Shown here piece after piece: positions 1-7,998 of a stretch of 64,000 bases of DNA. Source of the DNA: Alphaproteobacteria bacterium (GTDB lineage Bacteria > Pseudomonadota > Alphaproteobacteria > Micropepsales > Micropepsaceae); contig JAJPIX010000040.1 of NCBI GenBank assembly GCA_021324545.1, positions 48,117-112,116 of the forward strand, in the 5' to 3' direction. Numbering within the stretch: the stretch's first letter is position 1; each line of letters opens with the position of its first letter. Position numbers and translations under genes: made by a program. The notes under the pieces were generated by a model, which was not told the DNA's origin, searched no databases, and saw only the letters and a program-made list of their open reading frames with translations.

Positions 1-2
1 GC

Positions 3-392
3 CGCAGGTTCCGCATGAACCCGTCGAACTATGAGCTCCTGACGCTGGACGGCGCCGCGCGATTCTATGACGCGGTGATGCGGCTGGCCGGGCTTTACCG
101 CAGCAAGCTGGCGCCCGGCATATTCGACTTCCGCCACGAGGCGCTGATCGCAGATTTCGAGGGCCGGATGAACGACGTTTGCGCCTTCACCGGGATCGGC
201 TGGACCCCGTCCATGCGCGCGTTCGCCCAAAGGCCCAGGGCGCGCGCCATCGCCACGCCAAGCGCCCAGCAGGTGGCCGCGGGGTTGAGCGGACAGGGTA
301 TCGGTCAGTGGCGCCGCTACCGGCGGCAACTGGCGCCCATCCTGCCGATCCTGGCGCCCTGGGTGGAGGCGTTCGGATATCCGGCCGATTAA
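3..392 (+). CDS. Sulfotransferase family protein, C-terminal part (cut by left edge)
   Basis: The reading frame is already open at the first base of the window, so only the last ~130 residues are visible. They align well with the C-terminus of the complete gene just downstream: both share an ARFY...MRLA.LY block, a C..IG..W block and an ending of the form LAPILP.L.PW.E.FGYP. The missing N-terminus probably holds the PAPS-binding motifs and TPR repeats, as in the neighbour. An internal ATG at 15 lies inside the conserved domain and is not a credible start. The likely role is transfer of sulfate from PAPS to a peptide, lipid or glycan; the substrate is unknown. Confidence 0.8.
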   Translation, partial: RRFRMNPSNYELLTLDGAARFYDAVMRLAGLYRSKLAPGIFDFRHEALIADFEGRMNDVCAFTGIGWTPSMRAFAQRPRARAIATPSAQQVAAGLSGQGIGQWRRYRRQLAPILPILAPWVEAFGYPAD

Positions 393-470
393 GCACGACG
401 TTTGACGCAAGGAGTGCTAAACGGCCCCGAGGTGCTAGCATTGTGGAACGGGGTTCCGGAAACAGGACAA

Positions 471-2120
471 ATGGCGACCATCGAAACACGGCCCAGCGCG
501 GAACAATGGGCTGCGGCCATCATCGGCGACATTTCCCAGGCCGTCGCGGCGGGCGACCTTGCCCGGGCGCAGCAGCTTGCGGGCGCCGCCATCATGCACG
601 GCGTGCGGCATCCGACCTGCTTCAATGCCCGCGGGCTATGGATGCAGCAGACCGGGCGGCATGATCTGGCGCTGGAGGATTTTCAGCGGGCGCTGGCGCT
701 GAAACCGAACGACCCCATCATTCTCAACGCCATCGCCATGTCGCTGCTGAAGCTGAACCGCGTTCCCGAAGCGGCCAAGGCGATCGATGCGGCGATTGCG
801 GCCGATCCGAACAACGCCCAGAGCCATTACCGCAAGGGGATCGTGGCGGCGACAGCCGGCAATCATGACGTGGCGCAGGCGGCTTACGAACGCGCCGTTG
901 AAATCGACCCCAATCATGCCGAGGCCACAGCAAGCCTTGCCTCCATCGCGGCGCGCAAGGGCGAAGGCGACAAATCCCGCGCGCTCGCAAAGCGCGCCCT
1001 CGAACTGAAGCCACACCAGCCGACGGCGCTTCTGGCCGAAGCGATCGTGGACCTCGGCGAGAAGAAGTATGCCGACGCCGAGGCCCGCCTGAACCGGATT
1101 CTGAACGAGGGCTATCTCTACAACGAGGCGCGCTCGGCCGTGCTGGGCCTTCTGGGCGATGCCTATGACGGGCAAAAGCGTTATGCGGAAGCCTTTGCCA
1201 CTTATTGCAAGGAAAACGAAGAGCTGCGGCGCGAACACGGCCACCGCTTCGCCAACAGCCGCGGGGCCGACGCCGCCAGGAATCTGATCGCCTATTTCGA
1301 ATCGACGCCGAAGGACATCTGGGGACCGCCCGATGACGGCGGTTCGCTTCCCGGCGCGCCGACCGAACATGTGTTCCTGCTGGGATTCATGCGGTCGGGC
1401 ACCACGCTGCTCGAACAGGTGCTGGCCAGTAATCCGCGGATCGTGGCGCTGGAGGAAAAGGGCCTGCTTCACGGCCTGGGCGACGTGTTCATGACCAGCA
1501 ATCTGGGGCTGGACGCCCTGGCCGCCATTCATGGCGAAGAACTGCGCCGCAATCGCGAGACCTATTGGCAGCGCGTGCGCAATCACGGCGTGGACGTTGC
1601 GGGAAAAATCTTCGTCGACAAGCAGCCGCTCAACACCATCAAGCTGCCGCTCATCGCCAAATTCTTTCCGAAGGCCAAGATTCTTTTCGCGCTGCGCGAT
1701 CCGCGCGACGTGGTCTTCAGCTGTTTCAGGCGGCATTTCCGCATCAATGTCACAATGTTCGAATTTCTGGATCTCGCCGATTCCGCACGCTTCTACGCTT
1801 CAACCATGCGGCTGGCCGAGCTTTATCGCGAAAAACTGCAGCTGGATCTGTTCGAGACGCGCTACGAGGAGATCGTGTCGAATTTCGAGGAACATGTGCG
1901 CGCGCTTTGCCGGTTCATCGGCGTGGAGTGGTCCGACAAGATGCGCGAGTTCAACAAGATCGCGCCCAATGTGGACATCCGCTCGCCCAGCGCCACACAG
2001 GTGCGCCGGCCGCTCTACAACGAGGGCATGGCGCAATGGCGGAAATACGAGAAGGAGCTCGCGCCCATTCTGCCCATCCTGCAGCCCTGGGTGGAGAAGT
2101 TCGGCTATCCGCCGGCCTGA
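471..2120 (+). CDS. TPR-repeat sulfotransferase
   Basis: The product is 549 residues from the ATG at 471, preceded by AGGA at 464-467. A TTG at 402 would add 23 poorly conserved residues. Residues ~20-260 are tandem TPR helices with typical ALKPN/DPNNA spacing. From ~295 a sulfotransferase domain follows: the 5'-phosphosulfate loop FMRSGTTLLEQ lies near residue 303 and a 3'-phosphate motif ALRDPRDVVFS near 405. Enzymes of this architecture use PAPS as sulfate donor, with the TPRs thought to hold the acceptor. It lies 78 bp after a partial paralogue, so the pair looks like a tandem duplication. Its last 16 bases overlap the convergent hydroxylase gene. The acceptor is unknown. Confidence 0.88.
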   Translation: MATIETRPSAEQWAAAIIGDISQAVAAGDLARAQQLAGAAIMHGVRHPTCFNARGLWMQQTGRHDLALEDFQRALALKPNDPIILNAIAMSLLKLNRVPEAAKAIDAAIAADPNNAQSHYRKGIVAATAGNHDVAQAAYERAVEIDPNHAEATASLASIAARKGEGDKSRALAKRALELKPHQPTALLAEAIVDLGEKKYADAEARLNRILNEGYLYNEARSAVLGLLGDAYDGQKRYAEAFATYCKENEELRREHGHRFANSRGADAARNLIAYFESTPKDIWGPPDDGGSLPGAPTEHVFLLGFMRSGTTLLEQVLASNPRIVALEEKGLLHGLGDVFMTSNLGLDALAAIHGEELRRNRETYWQRVRNHGVDVAGKIFVDKQPLNTIKLPLIAKFFPKAKILFALRDPRDVVFSCFRRHFRINVTMFEFLDLADSARFYASTMRLAELYREKLQLDLFETRYEEIVSNFEEHVRALCRFIGVEWSDKMREFNKIAPNVDIRSPSATQVRRPLYNEGMAQWRKYEKELAPILPILQPWVEKFGYPPA

Positions 2121-3415
2121 GGCCTTGCGGCGTTTTGCCGGTAATAGTCGAGCATGCCGTTCAGAAGCACGCGAATCAGATCGTGCTCGGCCGCGGTCAG
2201 ATACGGATTCCAGATGTCCAGCATCAGGATCACGCGCAGCTGATCGCTGTCGTTCCAGGCTTCATGTTCGATCGTGTCATCGAACACCCAGGCCTTGCCA
2301 ACCTGCCATTCGCGCGTTTCATTGCCGACGCGGAAATAACATTTGCCCGGCACGATCAGCGGCAGGTGCGTGATCAGCCGCGCATTGGTCGAGCCGGTAT
2401 GGGGCGGAATGCGGGTGTGCGGCGCCAGAAGCGAGAAATTGACGGTCGGGCCGAGGTTCGGGATGTCCACCAGCGGCAGCTTCTCCAGCACCGCGGCCGT
2501 CTTTGGACAGCGCGCGCAATGTTCATCGATGCGCTTGCCGTCTTCATAAAGAAAATAGACGCTCCATTTGGGCGAGCGGTTGAGTTCCAGCCACTGGTTG
2601 ACGGGCACATCATCCGGGCGGTTGATGTAGGGCCGGATGTCCCTGTCCTCTTCGTAGATCTTCAGAAATTCTTCGCGGATATCATCGGTCGCGGCTTCGA
2701 GTTCCTTCAGCCACGGAAACTGCTTTTCATCATAGTACTGGATGGCAGGAACGGCGGGAACGTGCAGCAGCAGGGGCTGCTGGACATACACTTTCTTCGC
2801 GCCGGTCGTCGCATCCTTGCATTGCTCGAAGCGGGAAAGGTCTTCGTCCTTGTGGCGGGCCCGGACGTCCCGCAGGCGGCTTTCGAGAAACTCTTCCAGC
2901 GCCGCGGCGTTCTCGCGCACGACGTCCCGCGCGTGCGTCAGCGGGCCCTTCAGGCCCTGCGGCGCATCCTCCAGCGAAGGGGCGATGACAAGCACATCCT
3001 TGTAAACCTTCGCCGCCTGCCGTTTGTCCCCCAGCCGCTCCAAAAGCATCGCCTTCGACAGCAGGGCCGGATAGTAATAGGGGTCGATCGCGAGCGCGGC
3101 GCGGATAGCCGCCATCTCGGCCGCGGAATCGCCGAGCGCGCGATGGGCGAATGCGATATTGAGCGGGATAACGGAATTGTCGCGGGAAATCGTCGCCGCG
3201 CGTTCCAGCAGTGCAAGGGCCTTGCGCGGCTCCTTGCGGTAGAGAGCATGCTGTCCCAGATGCAAGAGCGCCGCAGGGTGATCGGGCGATGACTCCAGGA
3301 CGCGCTGCCAGAGGGCGGCCGCCTCTTCCAGCCGGCCCGCGGCCATGGCGGCCGTAGCCTGCTGGCCCAACGCTTCGATGCTTGTCCCCTGGACGGCGCT
3401 CACCGCTTGCGACAC
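2105..3415 (-). CDS. TPR-containing aspartyl/asparaginyl beta-hydroxylase domain protein
   Basis: The 436-residue product has N-terminal TPR-like helices (~10-130) and a C-terminal aspartyl/asparaginyl beta-hydroxylase domain (~250-410). The iron-binding region is visible as IPPHTG (His near 340) and IEHEAWN (His near 383), with an Arg after the second His (DQLRVILMLD) suited to 2-oxoglutarate. The domain is a double-stranded beta-helix Fe(II)/2OG oxygenase related to AspH and LpxO. The start is a GTG at 3415; another GTG five codons in and an ATG at residue 24 are alternatives, as no strong ribosome-binding site marks one. It converges on and overlaps the TPR-sulfotransferase. Peptide or lipid hydroxylation are both possible. 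Confidence 0.82.
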   Translation of the reverse strand: MSQAVSAVQGTSIEALGQQATAAMAAGRLEEAAALWQRVLESSPDHPAALLHLGQHALYRKEPRKALALLERAATISRDNSVIPLNIAFAHRALGDSAAEMAAIRAALAIDPYYYPALLSKAMLLERLGDKRQAAKVYKDVLVIAPSLEDAPQGLKGPLTHARDVVRENAAALEEFLESRLRDVRARHKDEDLSRFEQCKDATTGAKKVYVQQPLLLHVPAVPAIQYYDEKQFPWLKELEAATDDIREEFLKIYEEDRDIRPYINRPDDVPVNQWLELNRSPKWSVYFLYEDGKRIDEHCARCPKTAAVLEKLPLVDIPNLGPTVNFSLLAPHTRIPPHTGSTNARLITHLPLIVPGKCYFRVGNETREWQVGKAWVFDDTIEHEAWNDSDQLRVILMLDIWNPYLTAAEHDLIRVLLNGMLDYYRQNAARPQAGG

Positions 3416-3502
3416 CCGTTAGCCACCAAAAGTATGACGAAGGGGAAAACCCCCGCAAGCGCTAAGGCCATGAAATCGCGGCCGAAATGCCGCGGGGGCA
3501 CG

Positions 3503-5287
3503 TCAATAGGCCTGGCCCGGCAGGTTTACGGCCCGCATCTCCACTCCACCGCGCGGCGTTTCGTTCAAAGCCCTGATCGCGATCCGGGCGGGCGGCGACG
3601 ACATGATCGTCACCAGCCCCTGCATGGCGCGCATGGTGGCCGCAGACTGGCCAAACATGTTGCTGAAGGCCTGGAAAAAGCCCTTGGGCTGCGGATAGCG
3701 CTTGAAGACAGCCTGTTCGTTGGGGCCGATGCCGGCCAGTTTCTTGGCCTCGTCCACGGCCGTCCAGAAACCACCGAGCCGGTCCACAAGGCCGCGCGCT
3801 TTGGCATCGGCGCCCGTCCAGACGCGTCCCTTCGCGATGGCCTGCACCTGCGCCAGAGGAAGCTTCCGGCCCGCGGCCACCTTCTGCGTGAAGTCGGCAT
3901 AAATCGCGTCGGCCTGGGCATTGAGATTGGCAAGCTGCTCGGGTGTGTAAGGCTCAATGCCGGAATTGAACAGCGCGTTCTTGCCCACCCCGATATCCTC
4001 GGCGGTCACGCCGATCAGGCCCAGAGTCTTGCCAACGGACACCTTGCCCGTGAGCACGCCGATGGAGCCTGTGAGCGTGCCCGGCTCCGCCACGATCTTG
4101 TTGGCGGACGAGGAGATGTAATAGCCGCCGGATGCCGCAAGCGAGCCCATGCTGATGACCACGGGCTTTCCCTTCGCTTGAGCCTTTTTCACCGCGTTCA
4201 GGATCTGGTCCGACGCGGTGACCGAGCCTCCGGGCGAATCCACGCGCAGCACGATCGCCTTGATGGATTTGTCGTCCGCAGCGGCGCGGATCGCCTGGGA
4301 AAGATTGTCGCCTGCGATGACCGTGTTTTCGCCCCCGAACGGGCTGGTTTCAACCTTGCCGTCCTGGATATCGCCGGCCGCCTCGATCAGCGCGATGTTT
4401 CCGCCCGATACGCCGATGCGCTGCTTCGTGTGCACATAATCGACAATATCGATGGCCTTGGCATCGGCGCCCGCGCGCCGCAGAGCCGCCCATTGCGCAT
4501 CGTCGTCATAACCGATGCGATCGATCAGATGCGCCCTCAGGACGCTTCCGGCGAATTGCGGGCTCTGCTCGATGGCGGAAACGATCGACTTCTGGTCCAG
4601 CCTGCGGTCGGAGGCGGCCTGCGCGGTGGCCACGTTGTACCACGACTGCAGGACTTCCTGTGTCTCTTCGCGGTTGGCGGGGGTGTAACCCTTCTCCATG
4701 AACATGTCGGCCGCACTCTTATACTCCGCGCGCTTGACGATTTGCGGCTCTGCCTGAATCTTGTCGAACAACCCGCGCAGGAAGATCGCGCCCCCCGCGG
4801 TGCCCGCCGGTTCGAACGGGCTCTTCGGCTCCATCCAGATTTCGTTGGCGGAAGACGCGGCCAGATAGTCGCCCAAGCCTTCGGAGAAAAATCCCTGCGC
4901 GTAGGCGATCACGAATTTTCCGGACGAACGGAACCGCTGGATCGCCGCGCGGATCTCTTCGGCCTGCGCGACCGGCATGTCGGCGGAGCCGACGCGCATG
5001 AATACGCCTTTCACGCGATTGTCACGCTGGGCCGCATCGAGCCCGAGCACGATGTCCATCACGGTCGGACGATGGCTGCCGAAGCCAAACGGGCTGGGCG
5101 CCGATGAGTCCGCCATCGGTTGCCGCAGATCCATGCTCAGGATGATCTTGGGCGGCAGTCCATCGCCCTTGGCGAGCCCGATCACGCCCAGCACGACGAC
5201 GATCAGGACAAGCGCGAGCGCGATTTTGACAAAGCCGTTGAGGGTGCCGACGAGGATGGACCGGCACCAGCGCAGGAAGGCAACCAT
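3503..5287 (-). CDS. sppA: Signal peptide peptidase SppA, 67K type
   Basis: SppA is an inner-membrane serine/lysine protease that degrades cleaved signal peptides. This 594-residue protein is close to the long proteobacterial form. It has one N-terminal membrane segment (~18-40) followed by two S49 domains. The general-base Lys lies in KRAEYKSAADMF (near 190) and the nucleophile in LAASGGYYIS (Ser ~386), followed by the conserved TLTGSIGV block. The ATG at 5287 is preceded by AAGGGA at a good distance; the ORF extends 16 codons upstream without a comparable site. The C-terminal ~60 residues are less conserved. Confidence 0.95.
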   Translation of the reverse strand: MVAFLRWCRSILVGTLNGFVKIALALVLIVVVLGVIGLAKGDGLPPKIILSMDLRQPMADSSAPSPFGFGSHRPTVMDIVLGLDAAQRDNRVKGVFMRVGSADMPVAQAEEIRAAIQRFRSSGKFVIAYAQGFFSEGLGDYLAASSANEIWMEPKSPFEPAGTAGGAIFLRGLFDKIQAEPQIVKRAEYKSAADMFMEKGYTPANREETQEVLQSWYNVATAQAASDRRLDQKSIVSAIEQSPQFAGSVLRAHLIDRIGYDDDAQWAALRRAGADAKAIDIVDYVHTKQRIGVSGGNIALIEAAGDIQDGKVETSPFGGENTVIAGDNLSQAIRAAADDKSIKAIVLRVDSPGGSVTASDQILNAVKKAQAKGKPVVISMGSLAASGGYYISSSANKIVAEPGTLTGSIGVLTGKVSVGKTLGLIGVTAEDIGVGKNALFNSGIEPYTPEQLANLNAQADAIYADFTQKVAAGRKLPLAQVQAIAKGRVWTGADAKARGLVDRLGGFWTAVDEAKKLAGIGPNEQAVFKRYPQPKGFFQAFSNMFGQSAATMRAMQGLVTIMSSPPARIAIRALNETPRGGVEMRAVNLPGQAY

Positions 5288-5397
5288 GGCAGATTCCCTT
5301 GCAATATCAACATCTTGATCGAACAGACACGACACCGCATCCGCCCGCCCACGATGTTATATGGGAAGGATGTTAAGGAAGGCCACTCCCGCTCCGG

Positions 5398-6618
5398 TCA
5401 GGCGGCCCGGCGCGACTGCCCCTCCACGTTCCGGCTCAAATGGGCGGCCAGGCGCGGAGCAGCGAATTCTGCGCCATACATGAAACGCAGAAGCGGACCG
5501 AAACTGTCCATCGCCGCCAGTCCCATGACATAGAGCCCGGGCACGGCCGTTTCGAAATTGTCCGTCACAAACGGCGGCCTTCCCGGTTCGGCGACGCGCG
5601 TCACAAGAGCGGCATCGAGAAATGGAATTCTGTGCATGTCGGCCTTGTATCCGGTCGCGGCGATCACATGATCGCAAACCAGCGCCTCTTCATCCCCCGA
5701 CGGGCCTTCCAATGTGAGAACCGCGCGGCCATTTTTCGATTCGGCCCCGACGATCTTGCGGCCAAGCAGCGTCTGAATCTTGCCTTCGACCTTTTCGCGC
5801 ATGAACCATCCGGCGGCCGGATGCATGTGGCTTGAAATGGCGCGCCGTTTCAACGCATCGGGCAGGCGATAGAACAGAAGCGGGGCCGCCGCGCAGAAAT
5901 AGGACCGCCAGCCGCGGCCGATGCCGGACGCCGGGCGCTGGATCCTGTAGAGCAGCGTTTCGGCATCGGGGTCCGGAATGCTGTTGAAATCAAGCACGCG
6001 CGTGCGCGCCACGATGCGCGCCTTTGCACCGGAGGTCTGCAACAGCGAGGCGAGATCGATGGCTGACGCCCCACTGCCGATGACGACGACATCCTTGCCC
6101 CTGAACTGTTCAACGTCGCGGTGCGCATAGCTGTGCGACAGCAGCTCGCCGGGCAGATTGCGCAGCTCGTCGGGAATATGGGCAAACCATGTAATGCCGA
6201 CCGCCAGGACGACACGCGCGGCCTGCAGCTGTTCGCCGGTTTCAAGGGTCAATGCGAAACCCTCGCCGCTGCGCCTGAGCGCGGTGACCTGGACGTCCTC
6301 CAGATCGGGCACAAAACGCGCGCGAAACCAGTCGGCATAAGCGATGAAGCGGTCGAGCGGGATCGGCAAGCCTTCGTCCGCATAGGGAATGTTACGCGCG
6401 GCGCACCAGGCCTTCATGGTGGAATCACCGGCCGGCGCCGACAGATTGGACGCAAAGCCGTCGGACTTGAGCATCATGTCCCTGGGCATGTGGTTGCGCC
6501 AGGTGCCGAGCGGCTTGCCGAAAATGCGATGTTCGACGCCGCGGGCCCGCAGATGCGCGGCCAGCGACAAGCCATAAGGTCCTGCGCCAATGATGGCGAC
6601 CGGGCAAATGTCGTTCAT
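5398..6618 (-). CDS. FAD/NAD(P)-dependent monooxygenase-like oxidoreductase
   Basis: This 406-residue flavoprotein has two Rossmann motifs: an N-terminal FAD site IIGAGPYGLSLAAHL (~8-22) and an internal NADPH site VVVIGSGASAIDLA (near 180). It also has the ATGY motif near residue 340 and a C-terminal GLYVMGL FAD contact. The layout fits the Pyr_redox_3 / flavin-containing or N-hydroxylating monooxygenase group, which oxygenates soft nucleophiles such as amines. GAGGA lies 8 bases before the ATG at 6618. It is divergent from an ATP-grasp ligase across 147 bp, so the two may be co-regulated. There is no signal peptide, so it should be cytoplasmic. The substrate is unknown. Confidence 0.8.
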   Translation of the reverse strand: MNDICPVAIIGAGPYGLSLAAHLRARGVEHRIFGKPLGTWRNHMPRDMMLKSDGFASNLSAPAGDSTMKAWCAARNIPYADEGLPIPLDRFIAYADWFRARFVPDLEDVQVTALRRSGEGFALTLETGEQLQAARVVLAVGITWFAHIPDELRNLPGELLSHSYAHRDVEQFRGKDVVVIGSGASAIDLASLLQTSGAKARIVARTRVLDFNSIPDPDAETLLYRIQRPASGIGRGWRSYFCAAAPLLFYRLPDALKRRAISSHMHPAAGWFMREKVEGKIQTLLGRKIVGAESKNGRAVLTLEGPSGDEEALVCDHVIAATGYKADMHRIPFLDAALVTRVAEPGRPPFVTDNFETAVPGLYVMGLAAMDSFGPLLRFMYGAEFAAPRLAAHLSRNVEGQSRRAA

Positions 6619-6765
6619 TTCAGTATCCTCGCGCGTTCCAAATCAGGACAGGGCGTCCCGGAACAGGCCGCATTTCCAGCAAAACCGGCCGTCCGCGCGG
6701 GTCGGTTCCAGATCCATGCCAGGAACGGATCCTGCAAGCCGGTTCCGCGCGCGGGAGAATTGACG

Positions 6766-7998
6766 ATGACGGGACGGGTTTTGCTGTACGCCACGCAGGG
6801 CTGGCCGTCGGTGGCACGCTATGCGGCGGCGTTTGCGCAGGCCGGCTGTGCCGTGGGCGCCCTGTCGCCAAGGCGCGCGCCGGTTGCGGCCAGCCGCTAT
6901 GTGGAATCCCTCCATGCCTACAACGCGCTCCTTCCGCATGCGTCGCTGGACATCGCCATTACGCGGTTCCGTCCCGACCTGATCGTGCCATGCGACGATC
7001 GCGCAACCGCCCATCTGCTTTCGCTTCATGCCAGGGCGCCGCGTCATTCGCCGGCCACGGCGCTGATCGAACGGTCGCTGGGTGCGCCTGCCAATTACGG
7101 GCGCATGATGGCGCGCAACACCTTCATGGCCGAGGCGATGTCCCTGGGCATTCGCGTGCCGAAAACCTTTCCCGTGACCGGCGAGCGCGATCTTGATTCG
7201 GCCCTGGCCGAGACCGGCTTTCCGGCCGTCCTGAAGGCCGACGGAACCTGGGGCGGCGACGGCGTAATCATCGCCCGCACGCGCGAAGAAGCCCGCGCGG
7301 CATTCCGCAAACTGGCGCATCCGGCTTCACGCCTGCGCAGCGTTGCGCGCGCCTTCAGACGCCGGGACGCGCATTTTCTGCTGAGCGCCTTCGCGCCAAA
7401 GCAGAGCGCCGTCAGCGTGCAGAATTTCGTGGCGGGAAAACCGGCCGCCAGCGCTTTCGCCGCGTGGAAGGGAAATGTTGCCGGCGCGGTGTACTATGAC
7501 ATGGTGAAAACGGACGGGCCGATGGGCCCGCCCAATGTGATCCGCCGCGTGGATTGCCCCGAGATTGCGGAAGTCACGCGAAAAGTGGCGGCGCATTTCG
7601 GGCTTTCGGGACTGCACGGCCTGGACTTCATTCGCGATGCCGAGGGCCATGTGCATCTGCTGGAAATCAATCCGCGCGCCACACAGGGCGGAACATTGGG
7701 ATTCGGACCGGGCCGCGATGCGCCCGCTGCGCTTGCCGGCTGCATCGCGCCGGATGCCAAAGCCCGCGCCGCCATCGAAAACGATCTGGTGGCGATCTTC
7801 CCGCGGGAATGGCGGCACGATCCTTTGAGCCCGTGGCTCACACGCGCGCACCATGACGTGCCCTGGGACGACCCCGGCGTGCTTCAGGCCTCGCTCGGCA
7901 TGAAGCCGCCTCGGCGCAAGGCCCGCCGCGGCCTTACGGCTTCGTCAGTTCGGCCACAAGCGCTGCCTGGCCATACACGTTCCGAAGCGCTTCCGTAA
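6766..7998 (+). CDS. ATP-grasp ligase domain protein
   Basis: The product is 410 residues from the ATG at 6766, preceded by GGGAGA. The frame is open far upstream, but that part overlaps the divergent oxidoreductase and is rejected. An N-terminal Rossmann-like pre-ATP-grasp region is followed by the ATP-grasp core: FPAVLKADGTWGGDG (near 150-165, phosphate-binding) and HLLEINPRATQG (near 300, Mg2+-binding Glu and Asn). These enzymes activate a carboxylate as acyl phosphate and join it to an amine. The divergent flavoprotein suggests a shared small-molecule pathway. The last 65 bases overlap the convergent peptidase gene tail to tail, a rather long overlap. Confidence 0.83.
   Translation: MTGRVLLYATQGWPSVARYAAAFAQAGCAVGALSPRRAPVAASRYVESLHAYNALLPHASLDIAITRFRPDLIVPCDDRATAHLLSLHARAPRHSPATALIERSLGAPANYGRMMARNTFMAEAMSLGIRVPKTFPVTGERDLDSALAETGFPAVLKADGTWGGDGVIIARTREEARAAFRKLAHPASRLRSVARAFRRRDAHFLLSAFAPKQSAVSVQNFVAGKPAASAFAAWKGNVAGAVYYDMVKTDGPMGPPNVIRRVDCPEIAEVTRKVAAHFGLSGLHGLDFIRDAEGHVHLLEINPRATQGGTLGFGPGRDAPAALAGCIAPDAKARAAIENDLVAIFPREWRHDPLSPWLTRAHHDVPWDDPGVLQASLGMKPPRRKARRGLTASSVRPQALPGHTRSEALP

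Noticed and set aside
1565..3292. 575-residue plus-strand ORF over the sulfotransferase and hydroxylase genes
   Set aside because: It crosses two well-supported genes in other frames and has no motif.
3407..5107. 566-residue plus-strand ORF antisense to sppA
   Set aside because: Shadow of SppA, whose catalytic residues are intact.
6121..6765. N-terminal extension of the ATP-grasp ORF
   Set aside because: It overlaps the divergent oxidoreductase; the ATG at 6766 has a good ribosome-binding site and begins the conserved fold.
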